A stretch of DNA of 64,000 nt from Ruegeria atlantica (GCA_013032095.1 WQBJ01000003.1:124001-188000); one strand, 5' to 3'; positions 47,080 to 56,408 are shown, counted from the first letter of the stretch. The notes: generated from the sequence alone by a model not told the origin. Translations and numbers: made by a program.

Positions 47080-48170
47080 TGTGCCCCTCTCCGCAGGCTC
47101 AGGAACAGCTTCTCAAGCGGCATCCGTACCATGTTGTCCAGCGCCCCGGTGAAGAGGATCACCAGCGCTTGAATGACCACAATCAGCTCACGCGGGATTG
47201 AGGTCCACAGCGCCAGCTCGGCACCACCCTGATAGAGGAAGCCGAATAGAAGCGCTGCAAGGAACACACCGAAGGGGTGCGAGCGGCCCATCAGCGCCAC
47301 AGCGATGCCGATAAAGCCTGCGCCCTCGGTTGAGTTGAGCACCAGCCGTTCTGCCTCACCCATCACGTTGTTGATGGCCATCAGACCGGCCAGCGCGCCT
47401 GAGATCAGCATGGCGACGATGGTGATCCGCACAGGCGAAATCCCGGCATAGACGGCCCCGGTTTCCGAGTGGCCGTAGGCGCGGATTTCATAACCCAGAC
47501 GCGTGCGCCAGATCAGTGCCCAGACAACGACACAGGCAAGAACTGCCACGAAGAACGAGATGTTCGCAGGCGCCCCCCGGAAGACAATATTTTCAGCGGT
47601 TGAAAACATAGACTGAAAAGTTGGCAGATGTACCGCCTCGGGGAAACGCGCCGTTGCCGGATCTTGCGAGCCCTGCGGGCGCATCACGTTGACCAGCATA
47701 TAGTTCAGGAAGGCGGCAGCGATAAAATTGAACATGATCGTAGTGATCACGATATGGCTGCCGCGCTTGGCCTGCAGATAGGCCGGGATCGCGGCCCATG
47801 CGGCACCGAACAGGGCCGCAGAAAGCCCGGCACCCAGCAAGGCAATGCTCCAATGCGGCCACGGGATGTACAAACAGACCATGGCAACGCCAAGCCCGCC
47901 CAGCATCGCCTGACCTTCACCGCCAATGTTGAACAGCCGGGCGTGGAAGGCCACGGCCACTGCCAGCCCGGTGAACATGAAATTGGTCGCGTAATAGAGC
48001 GTGTAGCCCCAGCCATAGGTCGACCCCAGCGCGCCGGTCACCATGAGGTTCACCGCTTCGACCGGGTTCTCACCGATGGCTAGGATCACCAGTGCGGAAA
48101 GGATTGTGGCCAACAACAGGCTGATCAGCGGGATCAGCACCACGTCAGCCCATTTGGGCATTTTGTCCAT
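47076..48170 (-). CDS. Nucleoside ABC transporter permease (BMP type), first subunit
   Basis: A 364-residue permease of the same family, with helices starting at about residue 10 and the typical NPVEAVNLMVTGALGSTYGW segment and NIGGEGQAMLGGLG coupling region near 85. The ATG at 48170 is one base beyond the stop of the ATPase gene and is preferred over an in-frame upstream start at 48194. It pairs with the second permease to form the membrane channel. Confidence 0.92.
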   Translation of the reverse strand: MDKMPKWADVVLIPLISLLLATILSALVILAIGENPVEAVNLMVTGALGSTYGWGYTLYYATNFMFTGLAVAVAFHARLFNIGGEGQAMLGGLGVAMVCLYIPWPHWSIALLGAGLSAALFGAAWAAIPAYLQAKRGSHIVITTIMFNFIAAAFLNYMLVNVMRPQGSQDPATARFPEAVHLPTFQSMFSTAENIVFRGAPANISFFVAVLACVVVWALIWRTRLGYEIRAYGHSETGAVYAGISPVRITIVAMLISGALAGLMAINNVMGEAERLVLNSTEGAGFIGIAVALMGRSHPFGVFLAALLFGFLYQGGAELALWTSIPRELIVVIQALVILFTGALDNMVRMPLEKLFLSLRRGAQ

Positions 48171-48171
48171 C

Positions 48172-49701
48172 TTACGCGGCCTCTCCCGCAACACCGGCCA
48201 TCAGCAGGCCCAGTTCTTTTTCATCCGTCTCATGAGGCAGGCGTTCGCCCATGATATGTCCGTCAAACATCACCGCGATCCGGTCGGACAGCGAGAAGAT
48301 TTCCTCAAGCTCGACCGAAACCAGCAGGATCGCCTTGCCCTGATCGCGTAAGGCGACGATCTGTTTGTGAATGAATTCAATCGCGCCAATATCAACACCT
48401 CGGGTCGGCTGCCCGACAAGCAGCAGGTCCGGGTTCCGTTCAATCTCGCGCGCGACGACGATTTTCTGCTGGTTCCCGCCCGAGAAGCTTTTGGCCGTCA
48501 GCCAGCCATTGGGCGGACGTACGTCGAATTTTTCGATCTTGGCTTCGGTGTCGGCGCGCAGGGCGGCGTTGTCCATGAAGATGCCGCGCTTGTAGGCCGG
48601 GTCGCGGTGATAGCCGAAGGCCACATTCTCCCACGCGTGGAAGTCCATGATCAGACCTTCCCGCTGGCGATCCTCCGGCACATGTGCAATGTGCTGCGCG
48701 CGCCGCGCCTGACCATCTGATCCATGACCGCTTAGCGGCAGCGGTTCACCGTTCAGCTTGATTGACCCCTGACCGGGACGCATACCACCCAGAACTTCAA
48801 GCAGTTCCGACTGACCATTGCCCGCGACACCGGCGATACCGACAATCTCACCAGCGCGGACGGTCAAATCGATGCCTTTGACCCGCTCGACACCCGCGCT
48901 GTCAAAGACCTGCAGCTTTTCGATTTCCAGAATGGGTTTGCCCGGCTTGGCGGGCACTTTGTCGACTTGCAGCAGCACTTTGCGGCCGACCATCAGTTCG
49001 GCTAGCTCCTCGGGGCTGGTTTCAGCGGTTTTCACCGTCGCCGTCATCTGACCGCGTCGCATCACCGAAACAGTGTCGGTGTTTTCCATGATCTCACGCA
49101 GTTTGTGGGTGATGACGATGATCGTTTTCCCTTCGGCACGCAGCCGGTCGAGGATACGGAACAACTGATCCGCCTCAGCCGGGGTCAGAACACCGGTAGG
49201 TTCGTCGAGGATCAGAATCTCGGCCTTGCGGTACAACGCTTTTAGAATTTCGACCCGCTGTTGCATGCCAACGCCGATCTCGTCAATGCGCTTGTCGGGG
49301 TCCACGAACAGCTCGTACTCTTCTTCCAGCGCCTTCAATTCCTTGCGGGCCTTTGCCAGTGACGGCGCAAGCATCCCACCATCCTCGGCGCCCAGAACGA
49401 TGTTTTCCAGAACGGTGAAATTTTCGACCAGTTTGAAATGCTGGAACACCATCCCGATGCCCGCGGCAATCGCCGCCTGACTGTCAGGGATATCGGTCTT
49501 AGTTCCGTTTATCCAGATCTCGCCTTTGTCGGCTTTGTAAAACCCGTAGAGTATGCTCATCAGCGTGGATTTGCCCGCACCGTTTTCGCCGATGATCCCG
49601 TGGATCGTGCCGGGGGCGACGCTGATGGAAATGTCTTTGTTGGCCTGAACCGGCCCAAAGGCTTTGGAAATCCCTTTGAGCTCAATGGCGGGGACGGTCA
49701 T
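48172..49701 (-). CDS. Nucleoside ABC transporter ATP-binding protein (two ABC domains)
   Basis: A 509-residue protein with two nucleotide-binding domains, as in YufO/RbsA-type ATPases. Domain 1: Walker A GENGAGKSTLMSILYG near 37, degenerate signature, Walker B ILILDEPTGVLTP near 160. Domain 2: GVAGNGQSELLEVLGG replaces a canonical Walker A near 290, signature FSGGNQQKIVVAREI near 405, and GQPTRGVDIGAIEF near 430. The second site lacks the Walker A lysine and is probably weakly active, which is usual in this family. Confidence 0.94.
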   Translation of the reverse strand: MTVPAIELKGISKAFGPVQANKDISISVAPGTIHGIIGENGAGKSTLMSILYGFYKADKGEIWINGTKTDIPDSQAAIAAGIGMVFQHFKLVENFTVLENIVLGAEDGGMLAPSLAKARKELKALEEEYELFVDPDKRIDEIGVGMQQRVEILKALYRKAEILILDEPTGVLTPAEADQLFRILDRLRAEGKTIIVITHKLREIMENTDTVSVMRRGQMTATVKTAETSPEELAELMVGRKVLLQVDKVPAKPGKPILEIEKLQVFDSAGVERVKGIDLTVRAGEIVGIAGVAGNGQSELLEVLGGMRPGQGSIKLNGEPLPLSGHGSDGQARRAQHIAHVPEDRQREGLIMDFHAWENVAFGYHRDPAYKRGIFMDNAALRADTEAKIEKFDVRPPNGWLTAKSFSGGNQQKIVVAREIERNPDLLLVGQPTRGVDIGAIEFIHKQIVALRDQGKAILLVSVELEEIFSLSDRIAVMFDGHIMGERLPHETDEKELGLLMAGVAGEAA

Positions 49702-49788
49702 GTCTTGTCCTCAGATTGCCGAAGGGCCGCGCGGACCGCGCAGCAGAGTGGATGCGAGGCGGAGGTCAAACCCCCGCCCCGCGCGATA

Positions 49789-50787
49789 TCAGAACTGCAG
49801 TGCCGGGCAGCTGTCGTTCTCGTAATAGCTGACAACGTTTACGTTGCCGTCGATGATGTCCTGACGGGCTTTTTCAACGGCTGCTTTCATCTCATCCGAG
49901 ACCAGTTCAGCGTTGTTTTCGTCCATTGCGACGCCAACACCGTCTTCGGCCAGACCCATCGCGAAGACACCGGTTTCCAGATCGTCGCCTGCGTTCATCG
50001 CGTCGTAGACGGCGACGTCAACGCGTTTCAGCATCGAGGTCAGAACCTTGCCCGGGTGCAGGTGGTTCTGGTTGCTGTCTACGCCGATCGACAGGATGCC
50101 TTCGTCGGCTGCGGTTTGCAGAACACCAACACCGGTGCCGCCAGCAGCCGCATAAACCACATCAGCGCCTTGGCTGATTTGTGCCTTGGTCAACTCGGAA
50201 CCCTTAACCGGGTCGTTCCATGCGGCCGGGGTGGTGCCAGTCATGTTTGCAACCACGTTGATATCCGGGTTCACAGCCTTTGCACCTTGCGCATAGCCGC
50301 AGCCGAAGTGACGGATCAGCGGAACATCCATACCGCCGATGAAACCGATGGTGCCGGATTCCGAGGCCATGGCGGCCATCATGCCGACCAGATACGAGCC
50401 TTCATGCTCGGCAAAGCCGACCTGACGCAGGTTCGGCGCGTCCAGCCAGTTCACATCGACGACGACGAATTTCGTGTCGGGGTAATCAGCCACAACCGTG
50501 CTGAGAGGATCGGCCATTGCGAAACCCATGGTGATGATCGGGCTCAGGCCAGCTTCGGCAAAGCGGCGCAGGGCCTGCTCGCGCTGGGCTTCGGACTGCA
50601 GTTCGATCTCACGGTAGGTGCCGCCGGTTTCCTCGGCCCAACGTGACGCGCCGTTATGCGCGGCTTCGTTGAAGGATTTGTCGAACTTACCGCCCAGATC
50701 GAAGATCAGGGCCGGTTCGGCCAGGGCCGCACCTGCGGTCAGCGCGACGGCTGCGGCAGCGCCCATCAAGGATTTCATCAGGGTCAT
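49789..50787 (-). CDS. BMP family substrate-binding protein (nucleoside importer)
   Basis: A 332-residue periplasmic binding protein. The signal peptide MTLMKSLMGAAAAVALTAGA ends ALA before EPALIFDLGGKFDKSFNEAA, the diagnostic BMP start where substrate Asp and Phe residues lie; later come ITMGFAMADPLSTV, GFIGGMDVPLIRHFGCGYAQ and VVYAAAGGTGVGVLQ. There is no lipobox, so it should be free in the periplasm. The ATG at 50787 follows GGGAG by 7 bases. First gene of the four-gene importer operon, 87 bp ahead of the ATPase gene with GC-rich dyads in between. Confidence 0.94.
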   Translation of the reverse strand: MTLMKSLMGAAAAVALTAGAALAEPALIFDLGGKFDKSFNEAAHNGASRWAEETGGTYREIELQSEAQREQALRRFAEAGLSPIITMGFAMADPLSTVVADYPDTKFVVVDVNWLDAPNLRQVGFAEHEGSYLVGMMAAMASESGTIGFIGGMDVPLIRHFGCGYAQGAKAVNPDINVVANMTGTTPAAWNDPVKGSELTKAQISQGADVVYAAAGGTGVGVLQTAADEGILSIGVDSNQNHLHPGKVLTSMLKRVDVAVYDAMNAGDDLETGVFAMGLAEDGVGVAMDENNAELVSDEMKAAVEKARQDIIDGNVNVVSYYENDSCPALQF

Positions 50788-50898
50788 TTCATACTCCCGT
50801 TTGTTTTTTTCGGTCGGGGCCAAGATAGTCCCGTTTACCCACTGTGAGCGAGCATAACTGTTGTGATGGCGGGAATTAAGGGCGTTTGCAACCGGTGC

Positions 50899-50927
50899 GG
50901 TCAACAGATTATTGACCAAATGGTCGA
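50899..50927 (-). promoter_or_regulatory. GGTCAA half-site cluster upstream of the nucleoside importer
   Basis: GGTCAA (50899-50904), TTGACC (50912-50917) and a TTGACCA-AA-TGGTCGA dyad (50912-50927, 7 of 8 positions symmetrical) lie 112-140 bp before the substrate-binding protein start. Repeated half-sites in both orientations suggest an operator, perhaps for a purine-responsive repressor. The factor is not identified. Confidence 0.4.
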
Positions 50928-50946
50928 AAAAATACGGGAATGCTGC

Positions 50947-51360
50947 TTAGATCGGGTCGCGGACCATAACTATAGCGTCAATTTTCCCTGTTTTTTCGCG
51001 TGGATAGTAACCTTTGCGCCGGCCGCAGGGCACATATCCACAGCGCTCGTACAGAGCGATGGCCGGGTGATTGTCTTCCGCAACGTCCAAAAAGGCGCGG
51101 GTGGCGCCTAAACTTTTCGCTTTTGCCTGCCAGTCCTGCATGCGGCACAAGCCCAGACCCTTGCGCTGATAGTCGGGATGTGTGGCAATTGTCAGCAACT
51201 CGGCCTCGTCCGCAATGACTGTAAACAGGGCGAAAGACTCAGCTTTGCCAATGACATGTGTGAACCGGTTGTTCAGAAGGTCGGCAAATTCCGCGACCGT
51301 CCAAGGGCGCGACTGGGTGAAGGCCGCCGCGTGGGTATGGGCCAGAACCTGCGGGGTCAT
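50947..51360 (-). CDS. rimI: Ribosomal-protein-alanine N-acetyltransferase-like GNAT
   Basis: A 137-residue GNAT acetyltransferase. The acetyl-CoA loop is TIATHPDYQRKGLGLCRMQDW near residue 65, with the Q/RxxGxG/A pattern, and FLDVAEDNHPAIALYERCGY near 95 is the typical RimI C-terminal motif. The ATG at 51360 overlaps the tsaB stop by 4 bp; longer in-frame starts are inside tsaB. RimI acetylates ribosomal protein S18 in E. coli; adjacency to tsaB is the usual arrangement and supports the name. Confidence 0.88.
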   Translation of the reverse strand: MTPQVLAHTHAAAFTQSRPWTVAEFADLLNNRFTHVIGKAESFALFTVIADEAELLTIATHPDYQRKGLGLCRMQDWQAKAKSLGATRAFLDVAEDNHPAIALYERCGYVPCGRRKGYYPREKTGKIDAIVMVRDPI

Positions 51361-51941
51361 TCGTCCAGCAAAACCGGTGGGGTGTCTTTCGAAGGTGCCG
51401 CGTCGGCGGGCCGCACGTAAAGAGGGGCCGGGGGCTCGGTCACGGTGGACCATCTTTGGGACGTCAGCCGGGCAATGGCGCGGACCTGTAGATCGGGGTC
51501 GTCATTCAGGATCAGAGGCCCGAATGATTCTGCCTGTTTCTGCTCTATAAGGGCGGGTTCTTGGTCCTTCAGGGCGACATAGACCTGTTCGCGCGGGGCG
51601 CGGATGGCAGGAATCCCCTCCCCGGCTTCAGCCAACGCATCGAACCCCGAAATGCCCACGGCTGGTATGTTAAGCCCAAGTGCTAGTCCCCGTGCGGCGG
51701 AAACCGAGATACGGATGCCAGTAAAATTTCCCGGCCCGATGCCAATTCCGATCGCCGTGAGGTCGCGCCAGGTACAGTCAGCCTCGGCCAGAACCTCTTC
51801 CAGCAATGGCATGAGCCGCTCAGCCTGACCGCGTGACATGGGTTCGACACGCGATGCGATAATGCTATCACCCCGCAACAAAGCGGCCGCGCAATGCGCG
51901 GCCGATGTATCAAACGCCAGAATGATTGGGTCAGACGGCAA
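51357..51941 (-). CDS. tsaB: tRNA threonylcarbamoyladenosine biosynthesis protein TsaB
   Basis: Non-catalytic partner of TsaD in making t6A37 of ANN-decoding tRNAs. The 194 residues begin ILAFDTSAAHCAAALLRGD, the ASKHA phosphate-like loop, followed by GQAERLMPLLEEVLAEAD and IGIGIGPGNFTGIRISVSAARG, the family signature. It overlaps the nfu gene at its start (11 bp) and rimI at its end, giving an nfu-tsaB-rimI string. Confidence 0.95.
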   Translation of the reverse strand: MPSDPIILAFDTSAAHCAAALLRGDSIIASRVEPMSRGQAERLMPLLEEVLAEADCTWRDLTAIGIGIGPGNFTGIRISVSAARGLALGLNIPAVGISGFDALAEAGEGIPAIRAPREQVYVALKDQEPALIEQKQAESFGPLILNDDPDLQVRAIARLTSQRWSTVTEPPAPLYVRPADAAPSKDTPPVLLDE

Positions 51942-52494
51942 CTGGGCGAACCTCGGTCACTTCGGGGATGTAGTGACGCAGTAGGTTCTCGATCCCCATT
52001 TTAAGCGTCAGGGTCGAGGAGGGGCAGCCCGCACAGGCGCCCTGCATGTGCAGGTAGACGACACCGCGGTCAAACCCGTGGAAGGTAATATCACCACCGT
52101 CCTGAGCCACAGCCGGACGCACTCGTGAGTCCAGCAGGTCTTTGATTTGATTAACAACTTCGGCGTCTTCACCGAAGTGTTCTGCGTGACCGGAGGCGTC
52201 AACGGCATCTTCGCCCAAAACAGGTTGGCCTGACTGGAAATGCTCCATCACGGCACCCAGGATCGCGGGTTTGATGTGGTCCCACTGAACGTCGTCCGAT
52301 TTGGTCACGGTCACGAAGTCATTGCCAAAGAATACGCCGGTCACGCCGCTCACCGCGAAAATCCGTTTGGCAAGGGGCGATTTCTCACCCGCTTCCGCCG
52401 ATGGGAAGTCTGCGGTGCCAGCCTCCAGCACGGTTTGACCGGGCAGGAATTTCAGCGTTGCAGGGTTCGGCGTGGATTCGGTTTGAATGAACAT
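51931..52494 (-). CDS. NifU-like iron-sulfur scaffold (Nfu type)
   Basis: A 187-residue Fe-S carrier. The N-terminal Nfu_N domain is FIQTESTPNPATLKFLPGQT through VFFGNDFVTVTK, and the C-terminal NifU domain has LLDSRVRPAVAQDGGDITFH and the cluster-binding Cys154-x-x-Cys157 in GACAGCPSSTL. It should receive a [4Fe-4S] cluster and deliver it to client enzymes, perhaps including those of respiration in this window (SdhB). Complete and typical in length. Confidence 0.94.
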   Translation of the reverse strand: MFIQTESTPNPATLKFLPGQTVLEAGTADFPSAEAGEKSPLAKRIFAVSGVTGVFFGNDFVTVTKSDDVQWDHIKPAILGAVMEHFQSGQPVLGEDAVDASGHAEHFGEDAEVVNQIKDLLDSRVRPAVAQDGGDITFHGFDRGVVYLHMQGACAGCPSSTLTLKMGIENLLRHYIPEVTEVRPVAV

Positions 52495-52563
52495 AGAACG
52501 GCTCCGTATCAGTTGTTCCTGATATGCGGGTCCAGACCTGGGAAGTCAAGATTTGGAACGATT

Positions 52564-53157
52564 CTAAATTTCAGCCACCAGTTGCATTGCATCATCCAGA
52601 CGGTCGTCACCCCAGAACAGTTCATCCCCCACCAGAAAACTGGGCGCGCCGAAAATCCCCTTGGTCTGTGCGATTTGCGTCTGTTCCATGAGGGCGGCCT
52701 TGATCGCGGGATCGCGGCATCGGGCAAGTGTTTCGGCCGGGAGGCTGGCCTGTGACAGGCAATCAATCAGCACCTGATCGTCCGAGATGTTCTGTCCATC
52801 GACAAATTGGGCAGCGTAGACGGCGCGGACAAAAGCTGCCCGTTGAGGGTGCGCTTCGATCGTCAGGACCAGTCGCGCAGCCTTCAATCCGTTTTGCGGA
52901 AAGGGATCAGGCCGCGAGAACTGCAAACCGCGTTGGGCTGACAACCGTTCCATATCGCGCCACATATAACGTCCTTTGGCCGGGTAGATGTTGAACGGCG
53001 AATTATCCCAGCCTTGCGCGGCGAAAATCGGGCCGAGAAGAAAAGGGTGCCATTCAACAGATACCCCATTCTGCGCCGCGAGATCTTCGATCCGCATGGC
53101 GCTGAGGTAGGAATAGGTCGACGCGAATTCGAACCAGAACTGGATGCTGCGCGTCAT
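52564..53157 (-). CDS. 2-hydroxychromene-2-carboxylate isomerase / DsbA-family protein
   Basis: A 197-residue thioredoxin-fold protein of the HCCA isomerase (kappa-GST-like) family. Seen: IQFWFEFASTYSYLSAMRIE, where the FEFASTYSY segment aligns with the active-site FDxxSPYSY of the family, PFLLGPIFAAQGWDNSPF, and the C-terminal GIFGAPSFLVGDELFWGDDR. The family isomerises 2-hydroxychromene-2-carboxylate in naphthalene breakdown, but many members have other GSH-dependent roles and no aromatic pathway genes are near, so the exact reaction is open. Confidence 0.88.
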   Translation of the reverse strand: MTRSIQFWFEFASTYSYLSAMRIEDLAAQNGVSVEWHPFLLGPIFAAQGWDNSPFNIYPAKGRYMWRDMERLSAQRGLQFSRPDPFPQNGLKAARLVLTIEAHPQRAAFVRAVYAAQFVDGQNISDDQVLIDCLSQASLPAETLARCRDPAIKAALMEQTQIAQTKGIFGAPSFLVGDELFWGDDRLDDAMQLVAEI

Positions 53158-53166
53158 TGTCAGGCC

Positions 53167-53622
53167 TCAGGTGATCTCTTCCAGCTTTTCCTTACTCAGG
53201 TCACCGGGAACAATGGTGATCGGAATCGGCAGACTGCCCGAGTTCTTGGTCAATTGCGTAACCAGCGGACCAGGGCCTTTCTTTTCGACACCCGCGCCGA
53301 GTACAAGAACCCCGATTTCGGGGTCGGACTGAACATGTTCGATGATTTGCGGAACCGGATCGCCTTCGCGAATGGCCAATTCAGGGTCGATGCCCTGCTT
53401 GTCGCGCATCCATTTGGCGAAAACCTCGTAATGGGCATGGATGCGTTCACGCGCCTCCTCGCGCATCACTTCGGCCACACCGATCCAGTGGTTGAACTCG
53501 TCCGGCGGGATGACCGACAGGATTGTGACGCCGCCTCCGGTATGGGCTGCGCGCATGGCGGCAAAGCGCATCGCGTTCAGGCATTCGCGACTGTCATCCA
53601 GAACGACCAGGAATTTGCGCAT
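53167..53622 (-). CDS. Universal stress protein (UspA family)
   Basis: A 151-residue single Usp domain beginning MRKFLVVLDDSRECLNAMRF with the Asp that contacts the nucleotide. The usual ATP-binding GxxGxGxxxxxxxxG(S/T) motif is replaced by GAGVEKKGPGPLVTQLTKNS near residues 115-130, so nucleotide binding is uncertain. It ends SGSLPIPITIVPGDLS, the last beta strand of the fold. Cytoplasmic; role in stress survival is general for the family only. Confidence 0.88.
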   Translation of the reverse strand: MRKFLVVLDDSRECLNAMRFAAMRAAHTGGGVTILSVIPPDEFNHWIGVAEVMREEARERIHAHYEVFAKWMRDKQGIDPELAIREGDPVPQIIEHVQSDPEIGVLVLGAGVEKKGPGPLVTQLTKNSGSLPIPITIVPGDLSKEKLEEIT

Positions 53623-53683
53623 GAAGTGTCCTCATTCAATTTAGGCGATCATGCCCGACCAATTGCGTGCTGGCAACCAGAGC

Positions 53684-54547
53684 CTAACGGGTGCTGGTAG
53701 CCCAGTCCCAATAAAGTTCGCGCGCACGGCGAGCGATTGGGCCAACCTGATATTGGGTATCTTCCAACGCAGTGACGGGGGTGATCTTGCTCATGTTGCC
53801 TGTCATGAAGACTTCGTCGGCCTTGTGGAAATCGTCAAAGCTGAGAATGGCTTCGTGTACTGTGACACCATCAGCGCGCAGGTTTTCTATATGGCGCGCT
53901 CGGGTGATACCGGCCAGAAAGGTGCCGTTGGGGGTAGGGGTGAAAACCTCTCCGTCGCGGACCATGAAGATGTTGGCGGTTGCGGTTTCCGCCACATGGC
54001 CGAGAGCGTCGGCGACCAGAGCGTTGGAAAATCCTTTCGAGCGGACCTCCTGCAACATCCGCGCGTTATTGGGGTAAAGGCATCCGGCCTTGGCATTCAC
54101 TACTGCCGATTCCAGAACCGGTCGGCGGAACCGGGTGTATCCCAAAGTGACCGAGGCCGTTTCAGGCGCCATTGGAATTTCTTCGAGGCAGATCGCAAAT
54201 CCGGTGCTGTTTTCCCGCGGAATGATGGCCGTCGTGTCGCCGTCAATGCCCCAATACATCGGGCGTATATAGACCGCAGAGTCCGGGCCGTACGCGCCCA
54301 GTCCCTCGCGGACGATCTCGACCATCTCTTCAGTTGTTACGCTGGGCGTCAGCATCAATGCTTCGGCAGATCGGTTCACGCGGGCGCAATGCGCCTCCAG
54401 ATCCGGAGCCATGCCGTCGAAATACCGGGCGCCGTCAAAGACCGAGGAACCCAGCCAAGACCCGTGGTCGGCGGCACGCATGATCGGCGCATCTCCGTCA
54501 TGCCACTGACCCTCGAAATAGGTGCGGATATTCTTGCCGACTGCCAT
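53684..54547 (-). CDS. ilvE: Branched-chain amino acid aminotransferase
   Basis: Class IV PLP aminotransferase of 287 residues that interconverts Val, Leu, Ile and their 2-oxoacids. The catalytic lysine is Lys153 in VVNAKAGCLYPNN; other fold-type IV features are FDGARYFDG near 38, VYIRPMYWG near 92, and ETATANIFMVRDG near 190 with the cofactor-contacting Glu, followed by TPTPNGTFLAGITR. D-amino-acid transaminase is a less likely alternative. Confidence 0.88.
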   Translation of the reverse strand: MAVGKNIRTYFEGQWHDGDAPIMRAADHGSWLGSSVFDGARYFDGMAPDLEAHCARVNRSAEALMLTPSVTTEEMVEIVREGLGAYGPDSAVYIRPMYWGIDGDTTAIIPRENSTGFAICLEEIPMAPETASVTLGYTRFRRPVLESAVVNAKAGCLYPNNARMLQEVRSKGFSNALVADALGHVAETATANIFMVRDGEVFTPTPNGTFLAGITRARHIENLRADGVTVHEAILSFDDFHKADEVFMTGNMSKITPVTALEDTQYQVGPIARRARELYWDWATSTR

Positions 54548-54606
54548 GACGCCCTCCCAAGCTTTTGCGCAAACCTAGGAAGGCGCCACGGTAAGGTCCA
54601 GAGCAA

Positions 54607-55635
54607 TTAGCCCTGTTTTGCGCCAACCATCCCCACGATTTCGTAGGTCTGCTGCAGGATCGGGGTCGCGATGGCGCGGGCTTTTTCTGCTCCCTTGGCG
54701 AGAATCCTGTCAATCTCGGCCTCTTCACCCATCAGGCGGGCCATTTCGGACGAGATCGGCGACAGTTTCGAGACCGCCAGCTCTGCCAACATCGGCTTGA
54801 ACTCACCGAATTGCTTGCCGCCAAATTCGGTCAGAACCTGTTCGGCAGTCTGGTCGCTGAGGGCTGCATAGATATTCACCAGGTTGCGCGCCTCGGGGCG
54901 TTCGTCCAATCCGTCCAGTTCCGAGGGCAAGGCTTCCGGGTCCGTCTTAGCCTTGCGAATCTTCTTGGCGATCGTGTCAGCGTCATCAGTCATGTTGATG
55001 CGGCTCATGTCCGAGGGATCGGACTTGGACATCTTCTTCGACCCGTCGCGCAGGCTCATGACGCGGGTCGCGGCCCCTTCGATTACGGGTTCGGTGATCG
55101 GAAAGAAGTCGACACCGTAATCGTGGTTGAACTTGATGGCGATGTCGCGGGTCAGTTCCAAGTGCTGTTTCTGGTCGTCCCCAACCGGAACATGGGTCGC
55201 GTGATAAATCAGAATGTCGGCGGCCATTAGTGACGGATAAGCAAACAGTCCCAGCGAGGCGTTCTGCTGGTTCTTGCCGGCCTTGTCCTTCCACTGGGTC
55301 ATCCGCTGCATCCAACCCATGCGGGCGACGCAGTTGAATATCCACGCCAATTGGGCATGCTCGGGCACCTGGCTTTGGTTGAACAGGATCGACTTTTCAG
55401 GATCAAGTCCGGCGGCGATAAAGCCCGCGCAGAGTTCGCGTGTCGAATGTGCCAGTTCCTTGGGGTCCTGCCAGACAGTGATCGCGTGCAGATCGACCAT
55501 GCAATAGATGGTCTCCATATCCGGCTGCTGCATATCCACAAACCGCTTGAGCGCACCCAGATAGTTGCCAAGGTGCAGGTTTCCCGACGGCTGGATGCCG
55601 GAAAACACGCGTGGTGTGAACTGGGTCTCGGTCAT
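54607..55635 (-). CDS. trpS: Tryptophanyl-tRNA synthetase
   Basis: Class I aminoacyl-tRNA synthetase that charges tRNA-Trp. The 342 residues contain the HIGH-type motif [13 protein letters not shown] near 16-28 (Leu-His-Leu-Gly) and KMSKSDPS near 205, with the tryptophan-pocket segment MVDLHAIT. It is divergent from the rhomboid-like gene. Complete. Confidence 0.97.
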   Translation of the reverse strand: MTETQFTPRVFSGIQPSGNLHLGNYLGALKRFVDMQQPDMETIYCMVDLHAITVWQDPKELAHSTRELCAGFIAAGLDPEKSILFNQSQVPEHAQLAWIFNCVARMGWMQRMTQWKDKAGKNQQNASLGLFAYPSLMAADILIYHATHVPVGDDQKQHLELTRDIAIKFNHDYGVDFFPITEPVIEGAATRVMSLRDGSKKMSKSDPSDMSRINMTDDADTIAKKIRKAKTDPEALPSELDGLDERPEARNLVNIYAALSDQTAEQVLTEFGGKQFGEFKPMLAELAVSKLSPISSEMARLMGEEAEIDRILAKGAEKARAIATPILQQTYEIVGMVGAKQG

Positions 55636-55721
55636 CGAAGGGAACTCCCGTCTGGAAAAATCAGCCCCCGTCGCTTACCCATGAGGCCAAGGGACGTCAA
55701 CAGCCGCGAAAGGCCAGCCCA

Positions 55722-56408
55722 ATGAGCAGTGAGCATTACACCCCCGCCGTGAACCCTTTACCCCCCGTCGTGGTGGCTTTGGTCTTGTTCATCATCGGGG
55801 TGGAACTGGCCTTTACCCTGGGCACACGCGGTTTGATCGGAGGCCCGGCTGCGGTGGGCTGGCGGCTGGATGCGCTGCAGAGCTATTCTTTCTCGCCCGA
55901 TATCTTCGACTGGATGGTTGAGAATGGGCGCTGGCCGTTCGAGCATGTGATCCGGTTCGTGACCTACCCGTTCGTCTCGGGCAGTTTCACGCAAGCCGTT
56001 TTTGTCTGCGTCTTCGTATTGGCAATGGGCAAAATGGTGGCCGAAGTCTTTGGCGGATTCCAGATGTTGCTGATCTTTGTGCTGTCTGGTGTGGGAGGGG
56101 CGCTGGCTTACGCGTTGCTGCTGGATCCCAGCTACCCGCTGGTTGGAGGTTTCCCGCCCGTCTACGGCCTGATCGGGGCTTTCACGTGGCTGCTGTGGCG
56201 CAAGCTGTCGTTGGTTGGGGAAAACCAGTCTCGGGCGTTCAGCCTTATTGCGGTGCTTATGGGCATCCAACTGGTGTTCGGCTTGCTGTTCGGCGGTACG
56301 TCTGATTGGGTGGCCGACCTGGGCGGATTTGCCACCGGGTTCGGCTTGTCCTTCTTTTTGGCACCGGGTGGTTGGGCCCGGATCGTGCGGCACATCCGCC
56401 GCGACTGA
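55722..56408 (+). CDS. Rhomboid-like membrane protein lacking both catalytic residues
   Basis: A 228-residue membrane protein with six to seven helices and a rhomboid-type core (FVTYPFVSGSFTQAVFVCVF, LIFVLSGVGGALAYALLLDP). Active rhomboids have GxSG in helix 4 and a catalytic His before LGGFxxG in helix 6. Here the aligned helix-4 segment is VGGFPPVYGLIGAF with Phe144 in place of Ser, and the helix-6 segment is WVADLGGFATGF with Asp199 in place of His. It is therefore predicted to be a pseudoprotease that binds membrane substrates without cutting. The reading frame is intact, so the loss looks functional rather than decay. Confidence 0.82.
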   Translation: MSSEHYTPAVNPLPPVVVALVLFIIGVELAFTLGTRGLIGGPAAVGWRLDALQSYSFSPDIFDWMVENGRWPFEHVIRFVTYPFVSGSFTQAVFVCVFVLAMGKMVAEVFGGFQMLLIFVLSGVGGALAYALLLDPSYPLVGGFPPVYGLIGAFTWLLWRKLSLVGENQSRAFSLIAVLMGIQLVFGLLFGGTSDWVADLGGFATGFGLSFFLAPGGWARIVRHIRRD

